A stretch of 64,000 nt of DNA from Calothrix sp. FI2-JRJ7 (GTDB lineage: Bacteria; Cyanobacteriota; Cyanobacteriia; Cyanobacteriales; Nostocaceae), in NCBI GenBank assembly GCA_019359675.1, contig JAHHGX010000068.1, forward strand, positions 160,568-224,567. Reading direction: 5' to 3'. Of this stretch, positions 24,758 through 34,888 are shown piece after piece. Position numbers and translations under genes: made by a program. The first letter of the stretch is position 1. Every line of letters begins with the position of its first letter. Below the pieces are notes generated by a model that saw only the letters and a list, made by a program, of their open reading frames with translations, was not told the origin of the DNA and ran no database searches.

Positions 24758-25252
24758 CTACTGCGGCTTTGAAGGCTGTGGATTAAAGCAATATTCTACC
24801 GTTATATCTTCCCATCTTCTAGCATCCGCATATCTTTGTAAGTCACTTACATTGGAAGTAGCGATAATGGAATATTCTCCTGTCTCTTGAGATAAGATAA
24901 TTGATTGTGCTGCTAAAATAACATCAACATCTATTTTATCTGCGTTCGCAGTTTGTTGTCCTGTTTTTCTTGCCCAACCCCATAATTCAGATGCTTTTCG
25001 CATAACTGCTGTTGTTATTGGGGCATAAGCTATTCCCATGTCTTCTAGTTTATCTAAATTTTCTATCCCTTTTATTTTGTTTGCATAAATTAATGCCCGA
25101 CGCAGTTCATAATCAATTATTTCTGGAGTGACTACAAATATTTTATGATTAATTAGTTGCTTGACCCAACTCTTACAATTTAATGCTTCTGCCCTCAAAC
25201 CTGGATATGATATAAGTGACAGAGGGTGCGAGTCAAGCATTACGATGGTCAT
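24758..25252 (-). CDS. PIN-domain protein (toxin-like)
   Basis: 164 residues with PIN acids: D7 in MLDSHPLSLIS, E and D in TPEIIDYELRRALI (about 44-50), D's in ADKIDVDVILAAQSIILSQ (about 104-107) and ATSNVSDLQRYA near the end. Probably an RNase. It lies 37 bases after a 244-residue partner gene on the same strand, an antitoxin-toxin order, though the partner is much larger than normal VapB. Confidence 0.75.
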   Translation of the reverse strand: MTIVMLDSHPLSLISYPGLRAEALNCKSWVKQLINHKIFVVTPEIIDYELRRALIYANKIKGIENLDKLEDMGIAYAPITTAVMRKASELWGWARKTGQQTANADKIDVDVILAAQSIILSQETGEYSIIATSNVSDLQRYADARRWEDITVEYCFNPQPSKPQ

Positions 25253-25289
25253 TTTGGTATCTGCAACTAGTATACTTAGAAATCTTATA

Positions 25290-26024
25290 CTATTTTAGGA
25301 ATTTTTCGAGAAAATCTAGTATATCTGACTGTTCTTTAGCTTCTTCGGCGTTTTTTGGTTCTAATTCGTCAAGTCGGTGAATTCTTTTTTGGCTTTCTTC
25401 CAATAATTCTTGGTAAGATTGTTTACCTATAACTAGTCTCCGAGATGTACTTGATTTGTTACTTTCTGCTTTGCTGAGTATAAAGTTTGCTGAATTCTTT
25501 AGGCGCCTCTTATAATGATTCTTTTGAGATTCATTATAATTTTTAACAGAAGCGACTGCTATTATTTTTTTTGCTAATTTCTCTATATTCATCCAAGTTT
25601 CTTCTGAAAAATTATTCTGACCATCTATTGCTTCTGAGAAAAGTTCAATCCATTCTGTCCATTCTTTTAGAGTTTTCAAACTACTATTTTCTGTCAAGTC
25701 TTGATGAACCTCAGAAACTGCGATAAAAACATCAGCCCACAATTTAAGATTATTTGAATGTGAAACAATAATTTTATATTCTTTTTCGGAAATTAAATTA
25801 GAATATTTGTTTACTAAATTGCTCATAAGTTCTGATGCATGTAAAGCTTTATCAGCAGTAATTTTCAAGTTTTTGCTATCGCCAATAGTTTCTAAAATAG
25901 CTATAATTTCATGGCAATGTTCCTGTTGATTACAAAAAATATTTTCTAGCTCTTGTTTGATAATTTTTAACTGTGCGATTTCTTGACTCTCTTTAACTAA
26001 TTCTTCTGTGGAGATAGTAAACAT
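25290..26024 (-). CDS. Helical hypothetical protein paired with the PIN gene
   Basis: 244 residues, almost entirely helical and charged. It starts MFTISTEELVKESQEIAQLK, has KNYNESQKNHYKRRLKNSAN in the middle, and ends SYQELLEESQKRIHRLDELE then PKNAEEAKEQSDILDFLEKF. No catalytic motif or family is recognised. Its position 37 bases upstream of a PIN gene suggests an antitoxin or a partner; the C-terminal coiled coil would fit a neutralising role. This is inference from position. Confidence 0.55.
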   Translation of the reverse strand: MFTISTEELVKESQEIAQLKIIKQELENIFCNQQEHCHEIIAILETIGDSKNLKITADKALHASELMSNLVNKYSNLISEKEYKIIVSHSNNLKLWADVFIAVSEVHQDLTENSSLKTLKEWTEWIELFSEAIDGQNNFSEETWMNIEKLAKKIIAVASVKNYNESQKNHYKRRLKNSANFILSKAESNKSSTSRRLVIGKQSYQELLEESQKRIHRLDELEPKNAEEAKEQSDILDFLEKFLK

Positions 26025-26486
26025 TCTCTTAATCCCTCCCTAATGTTGTTCAAATCGTATTAATTAATCATGCTACTTAGATTTTAGCTTATTTCATATA
26101 TAAATGTATTTATAGCCTTACCAAGGCGAACTTATACACACATCGTTCGATGCAGTTTGTTTCCTTCGCATTCTTAGTGTACGAGTGTGTCTAAGAAAGC
26201 GGGAAATTCTACCCTACGGGAAAACTCCGTTTACGGATTATGTGGTTCATTCCTCTTAACCCCTCCAAAATTAATGACACTACTGGTTCATGTCATTAAA
26301 TTTGGCGTGTTGTTTGCAACGGATATAAACGCGGATAAGTTATTGCTTACAAACAAAATTTAATTATTTAAAATCAACCATCCGTTACATCCGTTCATCA
26401 TCCGTTGCCAATATTCTCTGTGTTTCTGTATCTCTGTGGTAAAGATAAATACATACACTCTTACGACAAGATGCCTATGCTACAAA
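26025..26486. other. Intergenic, no gene seen
   Basis: 462 bases between the helical protein gene and tldD. It holds short repeated phrases (CATCCGTTACATCCGTTCATCATCCGTT) and a CTCTGTG(TTTCT)..CTCTGTGGT repeat fragment common in these genomes, but no open frame with family resemblance or RNA gene that I can support. Confidence 0.5.
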
Positions 26487-27884
26487 TTAAACTGCTTCTC
26501 CTCCAACTACTACATCTCGAATTCTTAAACTGGGACCACCGCAACCTACTGGTAAACCATTTTGCCCACCTTTGCCACATCCCCCTGACTCATCCCAGTA
26601 AAAGTCATCGCCAATACCTTCGATATCTTCCAAAGTTTGAAACACATTCCCTGATAACGTTACATCTTTAACAGGTTCAGCGATTTTGCCGTTACGAATC
26701 ATCCATGCTTCCCCTGCGCTGAATGTAAACATTTCACCGTTGGTCATTCCACCCAACCAGTTTCGTGCATATACACCTTCTTTGATGTCGCTGAATAAAT
26801 CGGATACTGGTGTTTTGCCGCGTTCAATCCAAGTATTTGTCATTCTTACAATGGGGGCATAATAATAATTTAAACATCTGGCGTTACCTGTCGGCGCCTC
26901 ATCTAATTTCCCAGCAGTTTCCCGTGAATGTAATCTTCCCACCAACACACCATCTTTAATTAATTGCGTAGTTGTCGCAGGTACTCCCTCATCATCATAA
27001 AAATAACTACCCCTGTGCCCAGCAGGCGCCGCACCGTCAAAAATTTGTAATTCTTCACTTCCAAAACGGCGCCCAATTGTCATAACTTCTAGTAAATCAG
27101 GGTTTTCATACGCCATATCAGCTTCGCTTAAATGCCCAAAAGCCTCGTGAACGAATAAGCCTGTTAATATGGGGTCAATAACCACGGTATAAGTATTACC
27201 CAAAACCGATGGTAAAGATAAAGCATTAATCGCGCGCGTAGCAGCACTTTTAACTTGGTCGTCCAAATTAGTCAAATCTTCAAACGCTTTACGTGAACCT
27301 GTAGTCTCACGTCCAGTTTGTACAGTTTCGCCATTTCTAGCAGTTGCAGCGAAACGCATTTCCATGTCAACCCAAGATTGTTCAATAAATGTTCCTTCAC
27401 TGGTAGCAATCATGACTTTTTGCGCGCTGTCAGCATAGCGAACCGAGGTTGTAGTAATGCGACCATCTACACTTTTAAGTAGGTCTGTATAAAAATCACA
27501 CAATTCCTTTTTCTTTACTAGAGTAATTTTGCGGGGATCAGTTCCTGTTAGTGGTAAATTACAACTTGCTCGTACTGGTTTAATAGGCGCCAGTATAGTC
27601 TCCTCATCACCTATCATGCGCGCGGCAGCAATAGCTTCTTCAATACGTTCTGTAATAGTATCAATCCTGTTAAAACTACTTAAACCCCAGCCACCTTTGT
27701 AACATGCACGGACATGTCCACCAATTGAAATTGCTTCGCTAAGAGTTTCAACTTTGTCACCACGCAACAAAATATCTGTCCCAAGAGCTTCTTCAAAACG
27801 AATCATTAAATAATCGACACGTGAAGAGTAGCGCTTTATTAAGTCTGAAAGCAGGTTCTGTAGGTTAGCTAATTTTGTTGCCAT
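26487..27884 (-). CDS. tldD: TldD/PmbA-family metalloprotease
   Basis: 465 residues. The TldD zinc motif HEAFGH (His246, Glu247, His251) sits in TGLFVHEAFGHLSEADMAYE, followed by FDGAAPAGHRGSYFYDDEG and the C-terminal GGMTNGEMFTFSAGEAWMIR. With TldE-type partners it degrades unfolded peptides and matures some ribosomal peptides. The partner gene tldE is not in the window. Divergent from fni, with 69 bases between starts. Confidence 0.92.
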   Translation of the reverse strand: MATKLANLQNLLSDLIKRYSSRVDYLMIRFEEALGTDILLRGDKVETLSEAISIGGHVRACYKGGWGLSSFNRIDTITERIEEAIAAARMIGDEETILAPIKPVRASCNLPLTGTDPRKITLVKKKELCDFYTDLLKSVDGRITTTSVRYADSAQKVMIATSEGTFIEQSWVDMEMRFAATARNGETVQTGRETTGSRKAFEDLTNLDDQVKSAATRAINALSLPSVLGNTYTVVIDPILTGLFVHEAFGHLSEADMAYENPDLLEVMTIGRRFGSEELQIFDGAAPAGHRGSYFYDDEGVPATTTQLIKDGVLVGRLHSRETAGKLDEAPTGNARCLNYYYAPIVRMTNTWIERGKTPVSDLFSDIKEGVYARNWLGGMTNGEMFTFSAGEAWMIRNGKIAEPVKDVTLSGNVFQTLEDIEGIGDDFYWDESGGCGKGGQNGLPVGCGGPSLRIRDVVVGGEAV

Positions 27885-27953
27885 TTTTGGAGGGTGTGCG
27901 AGTAACTATATTATAGTGAACGAAAAACGACGTACTTTATTGACTTTAAATTC

Positions 27954-29003
27954 GTGAACGTTCCTGTAAATATCTCGGCACAAACACAATCGCGTAAAGC
28001 TGACCACATCCGTATCTGCTTGGAAGAGGATGTCCAATTTCGAGAAACCACTAATGGATTCGAGAAATACCGCTTTACTCACTGCTGCTTGCCAGAAATC
28101 GACTGCGATGAAATAAATCTCAGCCAAACATTTTTGGGTAAAACACTTAATGCACCTCTACTCATTTCCTCAATGACTGGAGGTACCGAACAAGCGGGTA
28201 TCATCAATCTTCGTCTTGCCCAAGTAGCACAAGACTATAAAATTGCAATGGGTGTGGGGTCACAGCGGGTAGCAGTAGAAAAACCCCAAGTAATCGATAC
28301 TTTTGCAATTCGTAAACACGCACCAGATGCATTACTGTTTGCTAACTTAGGCGCCGTTCAGCTTAACTATAAATACGGCTTAGACCAATGTCTACAAATT
28401 GTGGACATGCTGGAAGCTGACGCACTAATTTTGCACCTCAACCCCCTCCAAGAGTGCATCCAACCACGCGGTGATAAAAACTTTAAAGGATTGCTTGACA
28501 AAATTAATATATTATGTGCAAAGTTAACAGTACCAGTGATAGCAAAAGAAGTAGGCAATGGTATTTCCAAAGAAATGGCGCAAAAGCTAATTTCTGCGGG
28601 AGTTAAAGTTATTGATGTGGCAGGAGCAGGAGGTACTTCGTGGGCAAAAGTCGAAGGTGAACGCGCAGAAACAGTTTTGCAAAGGCGCCTAGGCAGAACA
28701 TTTGCAGATTGGGGTTTACCGACAGCAGAGTGTATAAATAGTATTCGCGCAATAGCTCCCGATATACCTTTAATTGCATCAGGAGGACTGCGTGATGGTT
28801 TGGATGTAGCCAAAGCTATTGCATTGGGCGCCAATATTGCTGGGTTAGCAATGCCATTTTTACGCGCGGCAGCAGATTCAGAAGCGGCAGTTTACGATTT
28901 AGCATCAGTTTTAGTCGCCGAAATCACAACAGTGCTATTCTGTACTGGTAACACCACTTTAGCTTCGCTTCGGTCTTCAGGAAGTTTGCAACGTTTAGAA
29001 TAA
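27954..29003 (+). CDS. fni: Isopentenyl-diphosphate delta-isomerase, type II
   Basis: 349 residues, FMN- and NADPH-dependent, interconverting IPP and DMAPP at the end of the MEP pathway for carotenoids, chlorophyll tails and quinones. Recognised by [74 protein letters not shown] and [20 protein letters not shown] (TIM-barrel FMN phosphate site). The GTG start lies in a 69-base divergent promoter region shared with tldD. Confidence 0.95.
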   Translation: MNVPVNISAQTQSRKADHIRICLEEDVQFRETTNGFEKYRFTHCCLPEIDCDEINLSQTFLGKTLNAPLLISSMTGGTEQAGIINLRLAQVAQDYKIAMGVGSQRVAVEKPQVIDTFAIRKHAPDALLFANLGAVQLNYKYGLDQCLQIVDMLEADALILHLNPLQECIQPRGDKNFKGLLDKINILCAKLTVPVIAKEVGNGISKEMAQKLISAGVKVIDVAGAGGTSWAKVEGERAETVLQRRLGRTFADWGLPTAECINSIRAIAPDIPLIASGGLRDGLDVAKAIALGANIAGLAMPFLRAAADSEAAVYDLASVLVAEITTVLFCTGNTTLASLRSSGSLQRLE

Positions 29004-29113
29004 GTAATAGTGGTGAAAGAAGTGGAAATGTAAATATATCAATAGTCATTAGTTTTTGTCATTTGTCATTGCTAATTGACTATTAACTATTGACTACTTG
29101 AAAGTGGATTATA

Positions 29114-30952
29114 ATGCGTAATTTTATCAAACAAACATTTGCTAGCGTAATTGGAAGCTTACTGGGGCTATTTATATTTTGCGGTATCGGCACCACAGGT
29201 CTTTTGGTACTGCTATTTGCCGCAGCATCAAGTGATAGTGGGCCCCAAGTTAAGGACAAGTCGGTTTTAGTATTTGACTTGTCGATGAATATAACCGATG
29301 CTGCTCCCAGTTCGAGTGAAGTATTTCAACAAGCGCTCTCAGGTTCAGAAGAACAACGCATGACTTTGCGAAACGTTCTAGATGCTATAGAAAAAGCCCG
29401 AACCGATAAGCGAATTGTTGGTATTTATCTTGATGCAACTAAAGGAGCAGGAACTGGTGGCGCCGCTGGGTTTGCCACACTCAAAGAAGTTCGACAAGCT
29501 TTAGAAAAGTTCCGTGCAGCAGGTAAAAAAGTCATTGCATACGGCATGGAATGGAGCGAACGCGAGTACTATGTAAGTTCAGTTGCTGATACTGTAGTAG
29601 TAAATCCTTTGGGAGCAATGGAAGTCAACGGTTTTAGTTCACAACCAATGTTTCTCTCAGGCGCTTTACAAAAGTATGGTGTAGGTGTACAAGTAGTACG
29701 AGTAGGCAAGTTTAAGGGAGCAGTAGAACCATATGTACTCAATAAACTAAGTCCCGAAAACCGCGAACAAACACAGAAACTACTAGGTGACGTATGGAGC
29801 GAATGGCGAAGTGCGGTTGGAAGCAGTCGTAAAATAGACCCAACGAAGTTGCAAAATATAGCTGACAGTCAGCCAATATTAGAAGCAGCAGAAGCCAAAA
29901 AGCTAACTCTAGTAGATAAAGTAGCTTACCAAGACCAAGTAGTTGATGAACTCAAAAGCTTAACCGACGGCAAACGCGAAGATAGAACCTTTAAACAAAT
30001 TAGTCTCTCCGACTACGCCGAAGCAACAGATAAAAAGCTTGACTCAGAAATTTCTACAGGAAATAAAATTGCTGTAGTTTACGCAGAGGGTGAAATAGTA
30101 GACGGACAAGGTGAAAGTGGACAAGTTGGAGGAACTCGATATGCAAGAATCTTTAACAGAATTCGCCAAGACAAAAACGTCAAAGCAGTAGTACTGCGAA
30201 TTAACAGTCCTGGTGGTAGCGCCACTGCTGCGGAAGTAATTCAACGCGAGGTAAAATTAACTCGTGAAAACAACATACCCGTTGTAGTATCAATGGGTGA
30301 CGTTGCAGCATCAGGTGGTTACTGGATAGCCGCAGACTCCAACCGTATTTTTGCCGAACCCAATACAATTACAGGTTCCATTGGTGTATTTGGATTATTA
30401 CTTAACTTCCAAAAGCTTGCCAACGATAACGGTATTACCTGGGATGCAGTCAAAACAGGCAAATACGCAGACAACCAAACGGTTGCACGTCCCAAATCAC
30501 CCGAAGAACTAGCAGTATATCAACGTAGCGTAGACCGTATATATAACTTGTTCCTTAATAAAGTATCCAAAGGGCGCAAATTACCGCAAGAAAAAGTTGC
30601 AGAAATTGCACAAGGTCGAGTATGGTCGGGAACTGCCGCAAAAGATATAGGTTTAATAGATGAAATAGGTGGTTTAGATGCAGCTATAGGACATGCAGCC
30701 CAAGTAGCAAAACTAGGAGAAAATTGGAAACTACAAGAATATCCTAAACGAGGTACTTTTGAAGAACGCTTTTTCAGCCGCGCGGCAGATGAAGTGCAAA
30801 CCGCTTTGGGCATAGATAACATAAAATCAAATCCCAAACACCTGTTAAATTCAGAACTAGAAAAATTACAGAAAGAAATTCAAGTATTACAAAATCTCAA
30901 CGACCCACTCAACGTATACGCACGCTTACCATTCAACCTCAAAATCGAATAA
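29114..30952 (+). CDS. sppA: Signal peptide peptidase SppA, long (67K) form
   Basis: 612 residues with one N-terminal membrane helix (about 10-38) and two S49 peptidase repeats. The general-base Lys belongs to the N-terminal repeat (VQVVRVGKFKGAVEPYVLNK), and the nucleophilic Ser to the C-terminal repeat (VSMGDVAASGGYWIAADSNR); INSPGGSATAAEVIQRE is the conserved strand loop. It digests leftover signal peptides and, in cyanobacteria, has been linked to light acclimation of phycobilisomes. About 110 bases after fni. Confidence 0.93.
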   Translation: MRNFIKQTFASVIGSLLGLFIFCGIGTTGLLVLLFAAASSDSGPQVKDKSVLVFDLSMNITDAAPSSSEVFQQALSGSEEQRMTLRNVLDAIEKARTDKRIVGIYLDATKGAGTGGAAGFATLKEVRQALEKFRAAGKKVIAYGMEWSEREYYVSSVADTVVVNPLGAMEVNGFSSQPMFLSGALQKYGVGVQVVRVGKFKGAVEPYVLNKLSPENREQTQKLLGDVWSEWRSAVGSSRKIDPTKLQNIADSQPILEAAEAKKLTLVDKVAYQDQVVDELKSLTDGKREDRTFKQISLSDYAEATDKKLDSEISTGNKIAVVYAEGEIVDGQGESGQVGGTRYARIFNRIRQDKNVKAVVLRINSPGGSATAAEVIQREVKLTRENNIPVVVSMGDVAASGGYWIAADSNRIFAEPNTITGSIGVFGLLLNFQKLANDNGITWDAVKTGKYADNQTVARPKSPEELAVYQRSVDRIYNLFLNKVSKGRKLPQEKVAEIAQGRVWSGTAAKDIGLIDEIGGLDAAIGHAAQVAKLGENWKLQEYPKRGTFEERFFSRAADEVQTALGIDNIKSNPKHLLNSELEKLQKEIQVLQNLNDPLNVYARLPFNLKIE

Positions 30953-30964
30953 TTAATACACACA

Positions 30965-30994
30965 TGTACAGACGCGATATATCGCGTCTCTACA
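30965..30994. repeat. GTAGAGACG-type palindrome between sppA and DUF2171 gene
   Basis: TGTACAGACGCGATA with complement TATCGCGTCTCTACA (one mismatch pair). It lies between convergent genes and could serve both as a 3'-end hairpin. Confidence 0.75.
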
Positions 30995-30997
30995 ATA

Positions 30998-31249
30998 TTA
31001 AACAGGTTGTTCGTTAATTAACTGTTCTGAAACCTCATCAACTGTCTTATTCAAATACACCGCGCGCTCATCTACTGCTCTCACCCAGTCAACAGGGAAC
31101 CAATGATGCTGTCCATCAGCAGCGCTAGTTTTAGTAAGTTTAATATACTTACCACCTTCGAGCTTATCTACAGTACCAATATGCACATCAGCAGCTCCGC
31201 GTAAAGCATAAATTGGTTTATCCTCTCTAATCTCTTCTAAATCCACCAT
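30998..31249 (-). CDS. DUF2171 domain protein
   Basis: 83 residues. DUF2171 pattern: GAADVHIGTVDKLEGGKYIK then LTKTSAADGQHHWFPVDWVR, a small beta-barrel related to PRC-barrels, with a C-terminal helix. Function unknown; found in many stress-related contexts. Single gene. Confidence 0.82.
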   Translation of the reverse strand: MVDLEEIREDKPIYALRGAADVHIGTVDKLEGGKYIKLTKTSAADGQHHWFPVDWVRAVDERAVYLNKTVDEVSEQLINEQPV

Positions 31250-31999
31250 TTTTAGCCTCTTGATAGAATATAACTTTTAACTTGTCGCTTTTGGTGTTGT
31301 AAGCTACTGTTTAGCCTATCGCCCCAGCTAGGCATAAATCTTCATCCTCAAGAAATAAACGTGATATGTAATATGTAAGGTGGGCACTGCCCACCCGAAA
31401 GATACCTAGATTTTTAAGCGCAAACGCAGGCTACGCCAACAAAAACAATTTATAATTTCTATATCTAATTGTAGATGCGCTCTACTCAGTATTTGTATAA
31501 AATTTAACACCAATTTTTCATATTCCGAAAAACATACCTGAACCGACTTCTGGGCTAAGTTTGCTCTTTTGTACTCTTGGTTCCATGTATATTTTGAAGC
31601 GCTTGCATAAATCAAGTGACAACTCACATAGTGACATTCTTCAAGTGGAAAATCTCGGAAGTATTTTTGCTTACATTGTCATGTTTTTTTGTAATGTAAA
31701 AGCTTCATATATTTAGTATAAAACTTTATAGATTAACAATATCTAGCTAAAATTAAAAATTAATTTTATTTAGATTAGCTTTTTTTACAATAACTTTATG
31801 AACATTCAATAAATTCTTTATAAAAAAAAATTATATTTAGGTAAAAATTTTAATCATAAATATTAAACAAATTTATTAATAAAGATTCAATCAAGATACT
31901 GTAAGTGATATTGCTTAAATATAGTGATTACCATTAATCTCTTAGCAAAGGGTGTATCGCTATAAAAAGTTAAAAAGAAATCAGAAGGGAATACAGATA
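31250..31999. other. Long intergenic region, AT-rich
   Basis: About 750 bases. Near 31375 there is a GGTGGGCACTGCCCACC palindrome and near 31415 a CGCAGGCTACGCC repeat fragment. A 73-codon minus-strand frame (31406-31627) has no family resemblance and ends inside the repeat. From 31660 to 31950 the DNA is very AT-rich with A/T tracts, likely a promoter region with curvature for the downstream secreted-protein gene. Confidence 0.5.
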
Positions 32000-32713
32000 A
32001 TGCATCGCCATTTTTCTATACAATTTGCTGCGGCAACTTTGATTGCTTTTGCGGCGCCAATAACTGCTGCACAAGCAGCGACATTAACAACAGTAAAATA
32101 CGAAAGTTCAGTTAATGTTCAAAAAACAAACTTTGATAAATTCGTTACTTTACCAAAATTCGACTCGAATTTAGGCGAATTACAAAAAGTATTTGTACAA
32201 CTAGGCTCAGAAGTTCAGGGTTCAATTCGGCTAGAAAACCTAGATGCACAATCTGCGGATGTCACAGCTAACTTAGCTGCTGAAGTTAGCTTACTCAAAC
32301 CAGATAGAAGCATCTTATTAACAACACTTCCCACTGCATCAATTGCACAGTCATTTGCCGCAGACGATGGAGACTTAGATTATAAAGGGCCATCAGGCGC
32401 CACCTACAACAACTTATCTAACAAAAAAACAGCATCAACATCATTCACAAGTGACTTTGGTTTGTTTATCGGTTCAGACACATTAACACTGCCAGTTACC
32501 GCAGTCGCAAAGTCTTCTGGTACAGGTGCAGGCAACCTTGCCCAAATATTTAACACCTTAGCAGCAGCAAAAGTAGAAGTAGTCTACGAATACTACATCA
32601 AAAAACCAGAAGAACCAAAACGAAAAGTCCCAGAATCCAATATCCCTCTTAGCGCACTTGCAGCAGTCGGAGTTTGTACCCTATTAAAAAGTAAATACCC
32701 ACAACAGGCATAA
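32000..32713 (+). CDS. Secreted choice-of-anchor/PEP-CTERM-like protein
   Basis: 237 residues from ATG 32000 (AGAAGGGAA upstream); the frame extends to 31952 but without signal character. Signal peptide QFAAATLIAFAAPITAAQAA, a beta-rich domain resembling choice-of-anchor E proteins (YESSVNVQKTNFDKFVTLPK..), and a C-terminal sorting tail: KVPESNIPLSALAAVGVCTL then LKSK, i.e. a PE-motif, a hydrophobic helix and basic end as in PEP-CTERM proteins. Probably exported and processed by an exosortase to the surface. The function is unknown. Confidence 0.75.
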   Translation: MHRHFSIQFAAATLIAFAAPITAAQAATLTTVKYESSVNVQKTNFDKFVTLPKFDSNLGELQKVFVQLGSEVQGSIRLENLDAQSADVTANLAAEVSLLKPDRSILLTTLPTASIAQSFAADDGDLDYKGPSGATYNNLSNKKTASTSFTSDFGLFIGSDTLTLPVTAVAKSSGTGAGNLAQIFNTLAAAKVEVVYEYYIKKPEEPKRKVPESNIPLSALAAVGVCTLLKSKYPQQA

Positions 32714-32716
32714 TAA

Positions 32717-32747
32717 TGTAGAGACGCTCCGGAATCGCGTCTCTACA
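32717..32747. repeat. GTAGAGACG palindrome between convergent genes
   Basis: TGTAGAGACGC...GCGTCTCTACA with an 9-base centre, placed 4 bases after one stop codon and 5 before the other; it may act as a bidirectional 3'-end hairpin. Confidence 0.75.
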
Positions 32748-32751
32748 AGTG

Positions 32752-33378
32752 TCAAAACCGATACTTGTGAATCCTCCCATTCGCAGAAGTATCGGTAACA
32801 TTCATCTCTAGCGGCGCCGCATTACCTTGTGAATCAACCTTGATATGCATAATAATAGGCTTAATTTGTCCAAGTCGAATTTGACGAGTTTGGAAAATAT
32901 TTTGCTTGCCAAAATCAGCTTGAACTTCTGGCATATAATATTTTTCTAATCCGTAAACTATCGAGCCATATTGATAGCGACCTCGCAGTGCAACTTGATT
33001 TTCTGGTAAACTTGCAGGTAATGTACTTGTTACTCGTAACGGGCGCCAAGGTTTATTTCTATATTCGCTATGTAAAATTACATATAAGTTAGTTCCTTCT
33101 GCAACCGGATAATATTGTGAATTAATACCAGGATATTTTTTTATCAAATCATTCCAACCAGGTAATTTTTTTAACGTTTCAAGTCGCGAAATATCATACT
33201 CCAAAACGACGTATCGACCGCGCAACGTGTCATTAGCGTCTACAGGCATTGTTCGTAAAATAACAGTCTTACCAATGTGCTGTGTAAGTATGGAAGGCGC
33301 CAGTAATGTGATAATAGTACTCAATTGCAGAGCTAAACTAACTAACAGGCGCCAGTACGGCAAATGTTTTTGAATCAT
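32752..33378 (-). CDS. GDYXXLXY-domain membrane protein
   Basis: 208 residues: N-terminal membrane helix (about 10-33), then VILRTMPVDANDTLRGRYVV followed by LEYDIS, the region that gives this family its name (here GRYVVLEYD). C-terminal part is beta-rich (LRGRYQYGSIVYGLEKYYMP). Members are usually paired with DUF2157/DUF4401 proteins, as here: the DUF2157 gene ends 12 bases upstream. Role unknown. Confidence 0.78.
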   Translation of the reverse strand: MIQKHLPYWRLLVSLALQLSTIITLLAPSILTQHIGKTVILRTMPVDANDTLRGRYVVLEYDISRLETLKKLPGWNDLIKKYPGINSQYYPVAEGTNLYVILHSEYRNKPWRPLRVTSTLPASLPENQVALRGRYQYGSIVYGLEKYYMPEVQADFGKQNIFQTRQIRLGQIKPIIMHIKVDSQGNAAPLEMNVTDTSANGRIHKYRF

Positions 33379-33389
33379 GAAAACAAGTT

Positions 33390-34769
33390 TTATCTAATTC
33401 TGCTTTCAAACCACGTACCCGTTCCTATTACTACTAATCCGCAGAATGTTAGTACTAAGCTGCCGAAGAGTAAATCGGTTTGGTACTCGTACATTCGAGT
33501 TAGGACTAATAGCGTTAGCATCAAAACACCACCCCAAAATTCTTTACGTTCGCGCTTTTGCATGGCATGACGTATTAACAGTAAGCAGAAGAGAATATTC
33601 ATAGCGTTGAAAAGTATAACTGGGACATCAGGTATATCAATATATAGATAATTAAAAAATGGCGCCAATCCGCATATTACAATCCAACTTAAAATCACTA
33701 AGTTCTTCCAGTTAAATTTTTGCTGTAATAAAAATAGCCATTGAGTCACTGCAATTACACTTAAAAAAGCAATATCAATAGAAGCTGCATTATTTAACGA
33801 AACATTTACTGGCTTTATATACGAAAGGATTAAATCCGGCGCCTGCCAGTGATGATTAAATCCAAGTATGTAAAAAAATATGCATAAACACGCCAAAGCA
33901 AGATTGCGTGCAACTCGTTGAAAGTAACGTTTACTAACTTTAGGAAATAGCAAATCATCATAACTCCACAGCAAAGCAGGTGGGAGTATGAAGGCAAACG
34001 CAGCTAACCAAGAAAAGTTATTTGTAGTGTTGAGATATTGTAACGGCTTGATATTAAACAGCAAAGTTAGAGTAAATGCTATTGCCGTTAGAATAAAACA
34101 GATGCGCGACTTACACCAAATAGCCAGTGGTACAAACACAACCCATAACAACAGAGGCATGTGTTGCAGTATAATTACTATCCAGTTAACATTATTATTG
34201 AGATATGGTAGTTCGTTTGAAAAAATAAGATAACAAACTAGTACAATAACTAGTCCAAATATTGCCAGCGTTTGCTCTTCATAGCTGTATGCCATCAAGG
34301 TAACACCTGCACCCCACATCAACAACAATTCGTAATTTGCCTGATTGATATGGAATAATTGCGCTATCACCGATAAATTTACACCTAACAGCAGAGCGCT
34401 AAGAATCAATAAACTCTTTCCCAGTATGTATTTCCTGAAGACTGGTTTACCTTTTAACTGTGCTTTGATAGGTTGCTGCCACAGGTAAAATCCGGTAATA
34501 TTTGTTGCAGCCAATAAACTCAGTAGCAGCAAAACTTTGATTTCTCGCGTTAGTACTTGCTGTATCGCAGCAATAAAAGTAATAGCACCAGTAACTATAA
34601 GTATGCTTGCTAGAAAAATCACAGTTTTAGCGTTGCGGTTTTGTACTGTTTTCTCTAGATTTGCTTGATACTGAGTGATTTGCTGGTACTGTACATCGTT
34701 AATTATGCCAGCATCGCGCCATACTTGTAGTGAATTGCGTAATTTTGCGCGAAAATTGTCTAGTAACAT
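33390..34769 (-). CDS. DUF2157 multi-pass membrane protein
   Basis: 459 residues. A soluble N-terminus (LQVWRDAGIINDVQYQQITQ) as in DUF2157, followed by about 12 membrane helices. The protein forms an operon with the GDYXXLXY gene. No transport or enzyme motif is visible, and the family function is not established. Confidence 0.82.
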   Translation of the reverse strand: MLLDNFRAKLRNSLQVWRDAGIINDVQYQQITQYQANLEKTVQNRNAKTVIFLASILIVTGAITFIAAIQQVLTREIKVLLLLSLLAATNITGFYLWQQPIKAQLKGKPVFRKYILGKSLLILSALLLGVNLSVIAQLFHINQANYELLLMWGAGVTLMAYSYEEQTLAIFGLVIVLVCYLIFSNELPYLNNNVNWIVIILQHMPLLLWVVFVPLAIWCKSRICFILTAIAFTLTLLFNIKPLQYLNTTNNFSWLAAFAFILPPALLWSYDDLLFPKVSKRYFQRVARNLALACLCIFFYILGFNHHWQAPDLILSYIKPVNVSLNNAASIDIAFLSVIAVTQWLFLLQQKFNWKNLVILSWIVICGLAPFFNYLYIDIPDVPVILFNAMNILFCLLLIRHAMQKRERKEFWGGVLMLTLLVLTRMYEYQTDLLFGSLVLTFCGLVVIGTGTWFESRIR

Positions 34770-34888
34770 GACGATTGAATGCGGGCAAATTGTATTTTTT
34801 AGTATGATGCTATGTTTATCAACGGTTTGTTATGATGTGACAGTTTAATTCTTGGTTGAATATCTATATAGCTTTTACACACATTATT

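Noticed and set aside
31406..31627. 73-codon minus-strand frame in the long intergenic region
   Set aside because: No family resemblance, Cys/Tyr/Trp-rich composition typical of random frames, no ribosome site, and its end lies in an interspersed repeat.
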